Positions 8,926-17,692 of a stretch of DNA of 64,000 nucleotides are shown here, piece by piece. Within the stretch, counting starts at the first letter, position 1. Each line of letters starts with the position of its first letter. This DNA comes from Leptospira kobayashii (GTDB lineage Bacteria > Spirochaetota > Leptospiria > Leptospirales > Leptospiraceae), in contig NZ_AP025028.1 in the NCBI RefSeq assembly GCF_003114835.2, positions 2,942,001-3,006,000 of the forward strand. The letters run 5' to 3'. Made by a program: the position numbers and the translations under genes. Under the pieces are notes generated by a model that made no database searches, was not told the origin of the DNA, and worked only from the letters and a program-made list of their open reading frames with translations.

Positions 8926-9934
8926 AGGTTTCCGTTCCTTCTATTTTTATCTCCAAGCCGATCAAAACCGGACCCATCTCCGACTTTTCCAATTCGGATA
9001 AGAACTGTGGAAACTCTTTCCATTTCACCCAGTCTTTTTCCGTAGTCACCAAACCTGTGTTTTTCGGAAGTTCGGACAAAATAGAAAGCAACTCTTCTTC
9101 TTCATAACGATGATGGTCAGGGAAAACGTGAAGTTCAATGTCTTTTGTCTTCAAACATTCTTCCGCGGTTTTCAAAACAAATTTCGGATTCCCCACGCCG
9201 GTCACCAATTTGTATTTCTTTTTGAAATTAGAACCGAAAATCAAACTTCCCAGAAACCTGGAATAAAATACGGAAAGGTTGGGAAATTTTCCTGAATAAC
9301 TATCGCCTAACTTTCGTACTAACTTTATTGTCTCATCGGTAATCTTTGTAAACACTAGCAGATCCGCACGTTTCAAGGAAGAATCTCTTTCCCGCAAAAT
9401 CCCCAAAGGAATCGTCCATCCGTTTCCCAAAGGGCGGTTCGCATCCATAAGTACAATGTCCAAGTCCCTTTGGATCTTATGATGCTGAAACCCATCATCC
9501 AAAATGACTACATGTTTTTTTCCTGGGACCGAATTGTATTTTTGAAAACTACCGAATCTATCTCTACCTATAATGACCTGCACATCGGGAAAACTTTCTT
9601 TATGCAGTTTGGGTTCATCGCCTACTTCTTCGGGAAGAGAATTTAGTTCCACTTTAGCTCCTTCCCCGCTCCGGCTAGCACCGTAACCACGGGAAAGAAT
9701 GGTGATCGCATAATCTTTGTGATGTTGTTCAATGTATCTGACTAAATACTGAACGAAAGGAGTTTTACCTGTTCCTCCGACTGTGAGATTGCCTACACTG
9801 ATCACCAGGACTTCGCCTAGTTTTAAGGATTGGGTTCTGCTACGATCGAGATAAAATAAAATTTGGTATAAGAAGGAAAGAGGGCTAAGTATCCATAATA
9901 GACTTCGAAGTAGACTGGAAAAAAAAGTTCCCAA
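8867..9934 (-). CDS. lpxK: Tetraacyldisaccharide 4'-kinase LpxK
   Basis: LpxK phosphorylates the 4' position of the lipid A disaccharide at the inner membrane. The 355-residue protein has an N-terminal hydrophobic anchor (residues 8-28), a P-loop (VGGTGKTP, residues 52-59), the ILSRGYG motif shortly after, and the DDGFQHHKIQRDLDIVLMDA block, all hallmarks of the family. It follows hisE by 12 bases on the same strand. The last 59 bases overlap the convergent mnmC2-like gene, so the C-terminal residues of both proteins are constrained by shared DNA. Its presence shows that this organism makes lipid A. Confidence 0.95.
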   Translation of the reverse strand: MGTFFSSLLRSLLWILSPLSFLYQILFYLDRSRTQSLKLGEVLVISVGNLTVGGTGKTPFVQYLVRYIEQHHKDYAITILSRGYGASRSGEGAKVELNSLPEEVGDEPKLHKESFPDVQVIIGRDRFGSFQKYNSVPGKKHVVILDDGFQHHKIQRDLDIVLMDANRPLGNGWTIPLGILRERDSSLKRADLLVFTKITDETIKLVRKLGDSYSGKFPNLSVFYSRFLGSLIFGSNFKKKYKLVTGVGNPKFVLKTAEECLKTKDIELHVFPDHHRYEEEELLSILSELPKNTGLVTTEKDWVKWKEFPQFLSELEKSEMGPVLIGLEIKIEGTETFNLRLESLFSNYESKISPV

Positions 9935-9946
9935 CGAAGTCTGCTA

Positions 9947-10225
9947 TCAGCTATGTCGTTTCTCTAATTCTTTAGCGATAACGTCGAGGCTGAGTCCTTT
10001 TTCTACGAGAAGCACTTCAATATGAAAAATCAAATCCGCCACTTCGTGGATCAGTTCTTTTTCATTCGTATTTTTTGCAGCTATGATCACTTCACCCGCT
10101 TCTTCCCCGATTTTTTTTAAGATGCGATCGATTCCGTCCCGAAACAATTCCGCGGTATAAGATTTTTCAGGGAGGTCGTTTTTGCGTTTTTGTAATACTT
10201 CTTCTAGTTTTCTTAAAAATTCCAT
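9947..10225 (-). CDS. hisE: Phosphoribosyl-ATP diphosphatase HisE
   Basis: HisE hydrolyses phosphoribosyl-ATP to phosphoribosyl-AMP in histidine synthesis. The 92-residue protein is a stand-alone HisE with the all-alpha MazG-like signature: [18 protein letters not shown] followed by [17 protein letters not shown], giving the metal-binding Glu/Asp set. In many bacteria HisE is fused to HisI; here it is separate. It is upstream of lpxK by 12 bases and probably co-transcribed with it; the two pathways are unrelated. Divergent from the thioredoxin gene, with about 100 bases between starts. Confidence 0.93.
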   Translation of the reverse strand: MEFLRKLEEVLQKRKNDLPEKSYTAELFRDGIDRILKKIGEEAGEVIIAAKNTNEKELIHEVADLIFHIEVLLVEKGLSLDVIAKELEKRHS

Positions 10226-10325
10226 AATGGTTGTCTTTCCTACCAGGGAATCTTTACTCCAAATTTCGAAAAAGCGAAAATTACCGATTGAGAAGAATTC
10301 GCGGCTTGTCTAAACTAAAAAAACA

Positions 10326-11156
10326 ATGTTTGCCCATTTTCGCAAAGCGGCTATTTTATTATTTCTATTTGTTTTGCCTCTCCATTCGGAAACGATCTGG
10401 GAGACGTCCATAGGAAAAGGACTTTCCAAAGCAAAATCGGAAAATAAGCCAATACTCATTGATTTATATGCGGATTGGTGTGCGTATTGTAAGGTTTTGG
10501 AAAAGGAAATTTTTCCGGACAAACAAGTTTCCAAAGTCTTGGAAGGTTTCGTTACGGTTCGGTTAAACGGAGAAGAATTTCCGAATCTTATGCAGAAATA
10601 CGGAATCGAAGGTTATCCTACGATTTTATATATAGACAAATATGCCAATTTTCATACAAAACTGACAGGGCTTTCTTCAAAAGAAACGGTGTTGCATGTT
10701 TCCAAAAAAGTCTTAGCAAATCCGGATATCGAAACCAATCTTAAAAATGAATTAAAAAAAAATCCCGAGGATCAGGATCTGCATTTCCGTTTAGGAAGTT
10801 TTTATTACCAAACGGGAAAACCGGAACTGGCAAAAATCCATTTTGAAAACATTTTGAATTCAAAATCGGAAAACAATAAAAAGTTACGGGAAGATTCCCA
10901 CTTCAATTTAAGTTTGATCCTCACACGGGAAAAAAACTGGGATGAAGCAGTAAAATCCTGGAAATCTTTTTTGAAAGAATTTCCAAAATCAAATCATACT
11001 CTGGATTCGGAATTGTATTACGGCTTGTCTTTGAAAGAAGCAGGGGAAAGAAAACTTGCGAAAAAAATACTTACCGAACTAAAGCCTCGCCTAACAGATC
11101 CTAAAGACATAGAAACCGTAGACGAAACTTTGGAGTCGATCAGAAAAGGGTTCTAA
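10326..11156 (+). CDS. Exported thioredoxin-fold protein with TPR-like C-terminus
   Basis: A short signal peptide (AAILLFLFVLPLHS, residues 8-21) precedes a thioredoxin domain with the active site WCAYCK (Cys52, Cys55) and the cis-proline region EGYPTILYID. This resembles the thioredoxin-7/DsbD C-terminal type used for periplasmic disulfide handling. Residues from about 140 to the end are helical and read as TPR units (for instance DLHFRLGSFYYQTGKPELA), so the protein probably binds partners. The stop TAA shares bases with the TAG stop of the convergent ugd gene (4-base overlap, sequence CTAA at 11153-11156), leaving no room for a terminator between them. Confidence 0.85.
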   Translation: MFAHFRKAAILLFLFVLPLHSETIWETSIGKGLSKAKSENKPILIDLYADWCAYCKVLEKEIFPDKQVSKVLEGFVTVRLNGEEFPNLMQKYGIEGYPTILYIDKYANFHTKLTGLSSKETVLHVSKKVLANPDIETNLKNELKKNPEDQDLHFRLGSFYYQTGKPELAKIHFENILNSKSENNKKLREDSHFNLSLILTREKNWDEAVKSWKSFLKEFPKSNHTLDSELYYGLSLKEAGERKLAKKILTELKPRLTDPKDIETVDETLESIRKGF

Positions 11157-12457
11157 CGATTTCCTATGGAATAATAGGTAAATCCAAGTTCCTTCATTTG
11201 GCTAGGTTTGTATTGGTTTCTACCGTCAAAAACCAAAGGAGAAGAAAGAAGGGATTTGATTTTACCGAAATCCGGCTCTCTAAACTCCCTCCACTCCGTC
11301 AAAAGCAACATAGCGTCTGCACCTTGTAATGTGGAGTAAGGATCGTTTTTATATTCGACTTTGCCGTCAAAATAATATTTGGATGTTTCTTTTGCAGCAG
11401 GGTCGAATACCTGAATCTTCGCCCCGTTTTTGTGCAGCTCGAAAATCAAAGGGATGGAAGGTGCTTCCCTCATATCATCTGTTCCGGGCTTGAAAGAAAG
11501 TCCCCAGATTCCGAAAGTTTTACCTTTCATATCGGTTGTTTTAAAATGTTCGAAAATCTTATCGGTAAGACGTGTTTTTTGTTTTTCATTCACATCTTCC
11601 ACTGATTGGATGATGTGCATGGAAGATTTGTATTCTTCCGCAGTGCGAAGAAGCGCCCTTACATCTTTTGGAAAACAAGATCCGCCGTAACCTATCCCCG
11701 CATACAGGAATTGTCTTCCGATACGGGAGTCTGTTCCCATTCCTTTTCTTACATCTTCGAAATTGGCACCAGCCGCATCACAAAGGTTAGCAATTTCATT
11801 CACAAAGGAAATCTTCGTAGCAAGGAACGCATTGCACGCGTATTTAGTAAGTTCTGCGGAACGAACTCCCATCACCAAAATCGGATTTCCGTTCAATACG
11901 AACGGAGAATAGAGTTCGCTCATTTTTTTGGAAGCGATGGCGGAATCGGCGCCGATCACAACTCTTTCCGGGCGCATAAAATCGTCTATGGCTGCGCCTT
12001 CTTTTAAGAATTCAGGATTGGAAACCACATCGAATGGATGTGTTGTATTTTTTGCGACGATGGTTCTTACTTGATCGGCAGTTCCCACCGGAACGGTGGA
12101 TTTATCCACTATGATCTTATATCCGTTCATCGCTTTGCCGACTTCTTCCGCCACTCCGAACACAAAGCGGAGATCCGCCGAACCATTGTCAGATGTAGGA
12201 GTTCCTACTGCGATAAAAACAAATTCGGAAGCTTGTACTCCGTCTTTAAGAGAGGTAGTGAATTTCAATCTCCCTTCTGCAAAATTTCTTGCTACAAGTT
12301 CGGAAAGACCAGGTTCGTAAATAGGAATGATTCCCTTTTCCAAGTCTTTAATCTTTTTCTCATCTTTGTCTACACAGATGACATCATTTCCGTATTCCGC
12401 AAAACAGGTTCCTGCAACCAGGCCAACATAGCCCGTTCCAACTACACAAACTTTCAT
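11153..12457 (-). CDS. UDP-glucose 6-dehydrogenase
   Basis: This 434-residue enzyme oxidises UDP-glucose to UDP-glucuronate with two NAD+ molecules, feeding surface polysaccharide synthesis. It starts with the NAD-binding motif VCVVGTGYVGLVAGTCFAEY; the middle holds the family's linker helix (residues about 195-215), and the catalytic cysteine lies in YGGSCFPKD. The C-terminal domain begins near KGKTFGIWGLSFKPGTDDMR. The ATG start is supported by a GGAG about 10 bases upstream. It lies 79 bases downstream of the wzm/wzt exporter on the same strand, consistent with a role in making the exported polymer. I do not assign a symbol, since ugd, tuaD and udg are all in use. Confidence 0.93.
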   Translation of the reverse strand: MKVCVVGTGYVGLVAGTCFAEYGNDVICVDKDEKKIKDLEKGIIPIYEPGLSELVARNFAEGRLKFTTSLKDGVQASEFVFIAVGTPTSDNGSADLRFVFGVAEEVGKAMNGYKIIVDKSTVPVGTADQVRTIVAKNTTHPFDVVSNPEFLKEGAAIDDFMRPERVVIGADSAIASKKMSELYSPFVLNGNPILVMGVRSAELTKYACNAFLATKISFVNEIANLCDAAGANFEDVRKGMGTDSRIGRQFLYAGIGYGGSCFPKDVRALLRTAEEYKSSMHIIQSVEDVNEKQKTRLTDKIFEHFKTTDMKGKTFGIWGLSFKPGTDDMREAPSIPLIFELHKNGAKIQVFDPAAKETSKYYFDGKVEYKNDPYSTLQGADAMLLLTEWREFREPDFGKIKSLLSSPLVFDGRNQYKPSQMKELGFTYYSIGNR

Positions 12458-12536
12458 ATTGTCTCCAGAATTTTGAAACCTGAGGGTTAGGAAACTGTTT
12501 TTCGGAATAGATTTGTCCGAATTGGACGGAAAGCCC

Positions 12537-13733
12537 CTAGTCGAATTTCACTCGAACCGGCAAATACGCAAGTCCCACCGATTTGGGAACACCGACCCGC
12601 TCCACCTCGAATACATGGAGGGATTCTCCCCAGAAATAACTTCCTTCGATATGATTCTCTCCCCTGTGGAGCGAAACCCCCAGAGAATATTTGCCTTCCG
12701 CAAAATTTACTGGAAAACCGAACCTGATCTTTTTTTTCGCACCTTGACCGATGTTTCCCGGATTTTTACCCAAATGAAAAGTATTGGTTCCGAACACGCG
12801 AACTCCTTTTTCATCATCGATATGGAATCCGACAGTCAAATCATCTAACTTTTGTTTAGTTACAAATTCAATACACAGGGAAATTTCCGATCCCACAAAC
12901 AAAAGATCAGGGGATCGGTTGTCGTCTTTTGAAAAATACACTTCCAGGTTCTCCAAATAATCCCCGAACGAATGAGAACCCGTCTTTGAAAAATCGGGAT
13001 TTTCGGGATCGGCAAGCAGCAACATATAATTTTCGACCGCTTTTTTCGGCTCTCCGTCAAACAAAAGTTTGCCTCTTTCCAAAAGCAATACCCGATTGCA
13101 AAAATGGGATACCAAGCTCAAATCGTGGCTTACCAAAATCACGATCGATCCCTTGCTTAGGAAATCCTTGAACCGCCTAATACACTTTTGTTGAAAACTG
13201 GCATCTCCTACCGCCAATGCTTCGTCTACAATCAGAATATCGGGGCGTTTTGCAGTCGCAAGACTGAACCCGAGCCGCATTCCCATTCCGGAACTGTAGT
13301 TTTTCAAAGGAACTTTTCTGAATTCACTTAAGCCCGCAAATTCGAAAACGGAATCCATAATCTCTTGGATCTCATTCGGTTTATACCCCCAAACAAGACC
13401 GTTGTAATACACGTTTTCTTCTCCGGAAAGTTCGGGATTAAACCCTACACTGAGTTCGAGTAATGCCCGAATGGATCCGCTGACTTCCATATGCCCGCTT
13501 TCCGCTCGTATAACACCGGATAATATTTTTAATAAGGTGGATTTTCCGGCTCCGTTTCTTCCTATAATTCCGATCGCATCTCCCGGATTTGCGGATAAAT
13601 GAATGTCTTTTAAGGCCTGAAACTTTGTATCGATCCCCAGATAACCGAAACTAAGCCCGGCCAAAATTCGGTTCTTCGGAGAAGAAAAACCCAAATATTC
13701 CTTGGAAAGTTCGGAGATCCGGATGAAACCCAT
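12537..13733 (-). CDS. Polysaccharide ABC transporter ATP-binding protein, Wzt-like with C-terminal glycan-binding domain
   Basis: An ABC ATPase domain (about residues 1-230) has a Walker A at GRNGAGKST, the signature YSSGMGMRLG, and Walker B DILIVDEALAVGD. A C-terminal domain of about 150 residues follows (from SFGDYLENLEVYF on), matching the Wzt carbohydrate-binding domain that recognises the finished O-polysaccharide. The ATG at 13733 fits best because it lies 2 bases after the permease stop and directly before the conserved start FIRISELSKEYLG; the frame is open 32 codons further upstream, but that stretch lies inside the permease gene. It is coupled to the permease as an O-antigen-type exporter. 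Confidence 0.9.
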   Translation of the reverse strand: MGFIRISELSKEYLGFSSPKNRILAGLSFGYLGIDTKFQALKDIHLSANPGDAIGIIGRNGAGKSTLLKILSGVIRAESGHMEVSGSIRALLELSVGFNPELSGEENVYYNGLVWGYKPNEIQEIMDSVFEFAGLSEFRKVPLKNYSSGMGMRLGFSLATAKRPDILIVDEALAVGDASFQQKCIRRFKDFLSKGSIVILVSHDLSLVSHFCNRVLLLERGKLLFDGEPKKAVENYMLLLADPENPDFSKTGSHSFGDYLENLEVYFSKDDNRSPDLLFVGSEISLCIEFVTKQKLDDLTVGFHIDDEKGVRVFGTNTFHLGKNPGNIGQGAKKKIRFGFPVNFAEGKYSLGVSLHRGENHIEGSYFWGESLHVFEVERVGVPKSVGLAYLPVRVKFD

Positions 13734-13735
13734 TT

Positions 13736-14623
13736 TTAAAGATGATCCAGAACAATGGAGTGAAACTTTCTTTTTGCCAAAAGATAAACAAGAAAAAAAG
13801 AAAAGATAAAAGGAAAAATACCGAACCAATCAAACTGAGGAGAATATCCCACTAGCACAACGGTTCTGAATATATCCAAAGGAATGGTAAGCGGATTGAG
13901 CGCGTTGATATGATGTAAAAAACCTTTCGGATAATATAGGACGGGAATTCCCCAGAACAGAATCTGACTCACCAAACGAATCAAAGGTGAAATATCCTTC
14001 AACAACACGTTCAATCTGGACAAATAATGAAGCAATAACAAGAGATAAAATCCCACAAAGACCAGACAAACCCAACCGCCAAACGCTCCCAAGACGGTCA
14101 CCTTGCCATAATAGAATAATAAAATATAAACAGGAAGGGATGTTACCGAAAGATGGATCACATATTGAACAAAGGGAATCCAAATAAACAGATCTATTCC
14201 GAGAGACGATCTTTTGAGTAAGGAACGATTGTCCGTAAGAATCCCCGTGCCCCTAACCAAAAACTCCTGCAAAGGAATCCAAAAGAGAAGACCTGTCAGC
14301 AAGTAAGCGGTGAAATCGTCCTGGGTATTCGGTGTTTTCAAATTCAAAACCAGAAATACCACGGAATACATGGAAATTAAAACCAAGTTTTGGAGAAACA
14401 TCCAAGAAATCCCCAAAAAGGAACCTGCATATTGCAAAGCATAGTCCCGTCTTACCAACGCCCAAAGGATAAAGATTTTCTCCATACTACTATTTTCGGA
14501 AAACGGAGACCCGGTTCTGGAATGGGAAAGGAAACTAATCCTGGTAAGTAAGGTTTTTAAATAGTAGGAGCCAGAAAAGAGGAAGGATTCTTGAGTAGAA
14601 GGTCTTTTTCCGCGCTTTTGCAC
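13736..14623 (-). CDS. Polysaccharide ABC transporter permease, Wzm-like (ABC-2 type)
   Basis: The protein has about six membrane helices and the ABC-2 polysaccharide-export signature: an N-terminal RRDYALQYAGSFLGISWMF segment (the RxYxxxxLGxxW-type coupling motif) and a C-terminal FWGIPVLYYP followed by NPLTIPLDIFRTVV. It pairs with the Wzt-like ATPase to move undecaprenyl-linked polysaccharide across the inner membrane. The start is uncertain: a GTG at 14623 gives 295 residues, an internal ATG (codon 47, at 14485) gives 249, closer to the family's usual length of about 260. Neither has a strong Shine-Dalgarno sequence. Confidence 0.88.
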   Translation of the reverse strand: MQKRGKRPSTQESFLFSGSYYLKTLLTRISFLSHSRTGSPFSENSSMEKIFILWALVRRDYALQYAGSFLGISWMFLQNLVLISMYSVVFLVLNLKTPNTQDDFTAYLLTGLLFWIPLQEFLVRGTGILTDNRSLLKRSSLGIDLFIWIPFVQYVIHLSVTSLPVYILLFYYGKVTVLGAFGGWVCLVFVGFYLLLLLHYLSRLNVLLKDISPLIRLVSQILFWGIPVLYYPKGFLHHINALNPLTIPLDIFRTVVLVGYSPQFDWFGIFPFIFSFFLVYLLAKRKFHSIVLDHL

Positions 14624-14681
14624 CCACAGGCCGAAACCCGCCGGGATATGGAAGAGTAAGGATAAAAGAAACTGCCTCCTA

Positions 14682-14696
14682 GGCTCTTAAAGAGCC
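14682..14696. terminator. Short inverted repeat downstream of the 70-residue gene
   Basis: The sequence GGCTCTTAAAGAGCC is a near-perfect inverted repeat (6-7 base-pair stem) lying 42 bases beyond the stop of the small reverse-strand gene at 14738, and before the wzm start. Read on the reverse strand it is followed, after a few bases, by a T-rich stretch. A second, weaker dyad (GGTC/GACC) sits between it and the stop. It could be a weak terminator for the small gene; the U-run is not immediate, so this is tentative. Confidence 0.4.
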
Positions 14697-14737
14697 AAGG
14701 AAGGAATAGAAACCCCGGTCATAAGACCAAGGTCAAA

Positions 14738-14950
14738 TCAAAGCCTGCGAAGGTTCTTTTGGCCTAGATCAGAGAGTTTAGGGGACACCCACTCTCCTTT
14801 CTGAACCACTTCCCCTTGGAAAGCTTCCAAAAGATATTCTTCGAAAGATTTTCCACCGGAATTGTTTGCGAACCCTTTTTTAGGGCCTTTTCCCGGAAGT
14901 CCACCTTCTTTGCGGTTATAAGCGGGTTGATGAATGGATCTAACGATCAT
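14738..14950 (-). CDS. Small hypothetical protein, 70 residues
   Basis: I do not recognise this protein. It is small, basic at the N-terminus (MIVRSIHQPAYNRKEGGLPG), glycine- and asparagine-rich in the middle, and has one short amphipathic helix (KSFEEYLLEAFQGEVVQ). There is no signal peptide or membrane segment. It looks genuine because an excellent GGAGG lies 8 bases before the ATG at 14948-14950 (sequence GGAGGAAAACAATATG), the gene has its own 5' region of about 275 bases, and an inverted repeat follows. The ORF is not antisense to a better gene. Confidence 0.65.
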   Translation of the reverse strand: MIVRSIHQPAYNRKEGGLPGKGPKKGFANNSGGKSFEEYLLEAFQGEVVQKGEWVSPKLSDLGQKNLRRL

Positions 14951-15225
14951 ATTGTTTTCCTCCGCGTCTGTATCTTAGACGACATAAAACTTAAAAAGAT
15001 TACCAATAATATACTATACGCTTGTTTACACTACTTAACAGATGAGAAGCTAAGTCAATGTTTTTTCGCATTTTTTATCGGTTTCTGCATCTAATTTACC
15101 AAATACCTGGGACAAAATACCTTCGAGTGATTCTTTTTCTTAAAAAAAAATAGATTTTGTCACCTTTTTATCTACAAATCAAGACTTTTTAGCGCCATTT
15201 ATCAATTTATTTCTCCTTCTTCTTT
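14951..15225. other. A+T-rich divergent intergenic region
   Basis: These 275 bases separate the divergent 70-residue gene and the outer-membrane-protein gene and hold no open frame I can support. The sequence is strongly A+T-rich with T- and A-runs (for example nine A residues near 15141-15149). On the reverse strand a TTGACT is followed by several TA-rich hexamers, including TATAGT, before the small gene, so a promoter is likely here, but I cannot choose one -10 element with confidence. No riboswitch or RNA gene is recognisable. Confidence 0.5.
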
Positions 15226-16794
15226 GTGAAACGGGAAAAATTAAGGATAACTATTTGTATTTTAGCATTCTTTTATCTGTATTTTTTTGGAAAAAATTTA
15301 TTTCCTGAAACAAAAGAACCCGTTTTGACCACCCAAACCTGGATGAAAGAAGGATTCTCCTTGAGGGAATCCATGCAATTGGCTTCCGAGTTCCAAAAAG
15401 GAAAAGAAGAGTTCCGAAAATGGATTCAAACAAAGCAAAAGAAAGAGCAAAGTCGAATACATATCATATTAAAAAAACATAATATTTCATTGTATTCGAA
15501 TGTTGCCCGGGAAAAAACACATAACAATAAACAGTTGAAAGAAAATTCGGATCATCCGAAATTGCAGGAAACCTCCGGACCTACTCAGCTGGAGAAAGAT
15601 TATTTTTTCATCGGAGGGAGTTATCAAAATTTGGACACTCGTTATCTACCCAAATCGGAAAAGAATCATTCTGGATTTTATGTGGGTAGAAAAGGAGAAG
15701 ATCATAAAATCATTCTGGAAAAAAGAGATGAACGGTTTTCAGGAAGTCTTAGTTATTTTTTTTCCTATTTTCAAATGAATTTGGGAAACAGATACAAACC
15801 CATTCCTCATTTTTATTTTGCAAAAGATCCTGATTTTTATTCCGCGTTTGACAGAACCGATTCCCCTCTCACCCAACCCATACTCAATTCCTATTTTTTG
15901 GGAATCAATTCCAAGAAAAAGGAAGCAGGCCATAAATTCGGAATTTACCATTCTCAAGCGGTTTCCCCCGAGCCGGGGATCTATTATACTTCACCTAATC
16001 AATCTTATTCGTTTACCTGGGCACCGTATTCCCGAATAGGAAGCATCTATATCAATGATTCCTATAAAAATCTACTGGGTTGGGACAGCAATCTGCAAGG
16101 AGAAGCCATGGGTAGAACGGATCAGTTCTACGGATTTTTATACGCACGTTCCGAAAAAAAATCCTGGGAATTGAGTGCGGATGGAACTCTTTACCGGGAT
16201 TTCAACGGAGTTCTTTCCCTTCCGATGCAGAATATGGTTGACCAAACAGGAGTTAGACAAGATCTGCAATTCGGACGGCTTCGATGGAAAAAATATTTTG
16301 TATTGGAGGGATTGCAGTCCAAAGAAGGGCTTCGTTATGAATCAGGTATAGGCGGACATTTTCCGATTCTATTCGGAGACTGGGGAGCCGTTGTATTTCG
16401 TTATAGGGATTATACGGAAGAAGGATTCAACCGATTCCACGCAGTCGGAAGAGGGCTATTTTATGAATTCAGAAAAGATAAAAATACGATCAGTATCGGA
16501 GGGGAAGTGAGAACGGGAAAACAGCAATTTGAGACCAAACTTTCTTTTCCTCTGCAATACGGATATCTATTGGAAATCAGCGGAATCTACAGAGACAAAA
16601 AAATGGAAATGCGTTCCTGGTTTGAAAACTGGAGTTATGCAGCGGACTATAATGTAAATCTTATGGAAAGAAACGAACTCTGGAAATTGAAACTGGTAGG
16701 TCCGGAGTTTTCATTAAATCTTAGCTTATCGCAAAAGACGGAAACCGTGACTTATATTTATTATGCAAACCTGCAATTTTTACTAAGGTTTTAA
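15226..16794 (+). CDS. Probable outer-membrane beta-barrel protein, hypothetical
   Basis: The GTG at 15226 gives a convincing export signal (basic KREKLR, then a hydrophobic ITICILAFFYLYFFG stretch). Residues about 45-110 are charged and helical, then from about residue 125 the chain is a long series of alternating aromatic-rich beta strands (YYFIGGSYQNLDTRYL-like pieces), and it ends in Phe (YANLQFLLRF), as outer-membrane barrels usually do. I do not recognise the family. No Shine-Dalgarno sequence precedes the start. The stop TAA forms a shared TTAA with the stop of the convergent lipoprotein gene (16791-16794). Confidence 0.72.
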   Translation: MKREKLRITICILAFFYLYFFGKNLFPETKEPVLTTQTWMKEGFSLRESMQLASEFQKGKEEFRKWIQTKQKKEQSRIHIILKKHNISLYSNVAREKTHNNKQLKENSDHPKLQETSGPTQLEKDYFFIGGSYQNLDTRYLPKSEKNHSGFYVGRKGEDHKIILEKRDERFSGSLSYFFSYFQMNLGNRYKPIPHFYFAKDPDFYSAFDRTDSPLTQPILNSYFLGINSKKKEAGHKFGIYHSQAVSPEPGIYYTSPNQSYSFTWAPYSRIGSIYINDSYKNLLGWDSNLQGEAMGRTDQFYGFLYARSEKKSWELSADGTLYRDFNGVLSLPMQNMVDQTGVRQDLQFGRLRWKKYFVLEGLQSKEGLRYESGIGGHFPILFGDWGAVVFRYRDYTEEGFNRFHAVGRGLFYEFRKDKNTISIGGEVRTGKQQFETKLSFPLQYGYLLEISGIYRDKKMEMRSWFENWSYAADYNVNLMERNELWKLKLVGPEFSLNLSLSQKTETVTYIYYANLQFLLRF

Positions 16795-17675
16795 TCAACG
16801 ATCAATTCGTAAACGACCCAACCCTCGAAAGATCTCACATAAAAAAGTTCGTAGTTTTTATTGTCTTTTTTAAATTTATAAACATAACCGGAAACGCTTC
16901 CCTGAATCCTCAATTGGGAACCCAGTAAATAAGAGTCATTTAAAGTTGCGACTTCATCCAACAAAGAATTGATTTCCGTTTGTTTATAAAAACTGTAAAA
17001 TGATTTTTCGACCTGGTATTCTTTTTTGAAAAGAACAAACAAAGGATCGTAAAAAGTCAGATTCGTTAGGGAAAAATAATCCTTCTTACGTGCGGAATCT
17101 AGGAACAGGTTGTAATCCGGATAGTCTTCCAAAGTTTCAGAATCCGATTGTTTGTATTCTATTTTGATACTGGATAATTTGTGTTTCACAAACTCCAAAC
17201 TGAAATTTGATTTTTGATGATAAGACAGATACAATGTATCGGGAACTTCCGCTTTGGTAATTTCATCAACTGCATTTCGTCTTATATCCGGTGCACCGAA
17301 TACCCGCATACACTCGGTTATATCCTGTCCCAAACCGATTCCATTCAAGTTATGTTCAACAGGAACACCGGAACCGGAAATTTGAATCGCCCAAACGATA
17401 TCCTGGCGAATATGGTTTGCTTCGAATACAAGATTGTATTGATTCATCTGATAGATATAAGCAATGTAGCCGTCCGGAAATTTATGAACCTTGGTAGGTT
17501 CTCCCAGTTCGCTTTTAATGTTTTTAATATTCTGACCTATCTTAAAACCGTGGAGAACAAAATAACTGGGAGCAATATTCGATTTGGGTTTGTCTATCCG
17601 GGTCTTTGGCTTGCCTGCGGAACATTCAAGAAACAGAAAAAAAGAAAACGATAGAATCAAACTTTTTCTAAACAT
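16791..17675 (-). CDS. Hypothetical lipoprotein
   Basis: The N-terminus is a lipoprotein signal (MFRKSLILSFSFFLFLECSA) with a lipobox ending at Cys18, although Glu at the -1 position is atypical and more in line with the loose spirochaetal lipobox. The mature 276 residues contain a GFKIGQNIKNIKSELGEPTKV segment and a second GIGLGQDITECMRVFGAPDI segment, an internal duplication of a SmpA/OmlA-like (BamE-type) strand-helix motif in which GxxxxxIxxxLGxP recurs. That similarity is inference. It overlaps the convergent gene by 4 bases and is followed on its strand by no close partner; the 160-residue exported protein lies upstream by 17 bases. Confidence 0.72.
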   Translation of the reverse strand: MFRKSLILSFSFFLFLECSAGKPKTRIDKPKSNIAPSYFVLHGFKIGQNIKNIKSELGEPTKVHKFPDGYIAYIYQMNQYNLVFEANHIRQDIVWAIQISGSGVPVEHNLNGIGLGQDITECMRVFGAPDIRRNAVDEITKAEVPDTLYLSYHQKSNFSLEFVKHKLSSIKIEYKQSDSETLEDYPDYNLFLDSARKKDYFSLTNLTFYDPLFVLFKKEYQVEKSFYSFYKQTEINSLLDEVATLNDSYLLGSQLRIQGSVSGYVYKFKKDNKNYELFYVRSFEGWVVYELIVD

Positions 17676-17692
17676 GTTTATATCTTACCGGA

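Noticed and set aside
11606..12007. Open frame of 133 codons on the forward strand inside the UDP-glucose dehydrogenase gene
   Set aside because: It is antisense to a clear, full-length conserved enzyme, has no recognisable domain and no suitable start signals.
13734..13829. N-terminal 32-residue extension of the Wzt-like ATPase
   Set aside because: It lies inside the permease gene, begins upstream of the ABC domain and is unlike any Wzt; the ATG at 13733 follows the permease stop directly.
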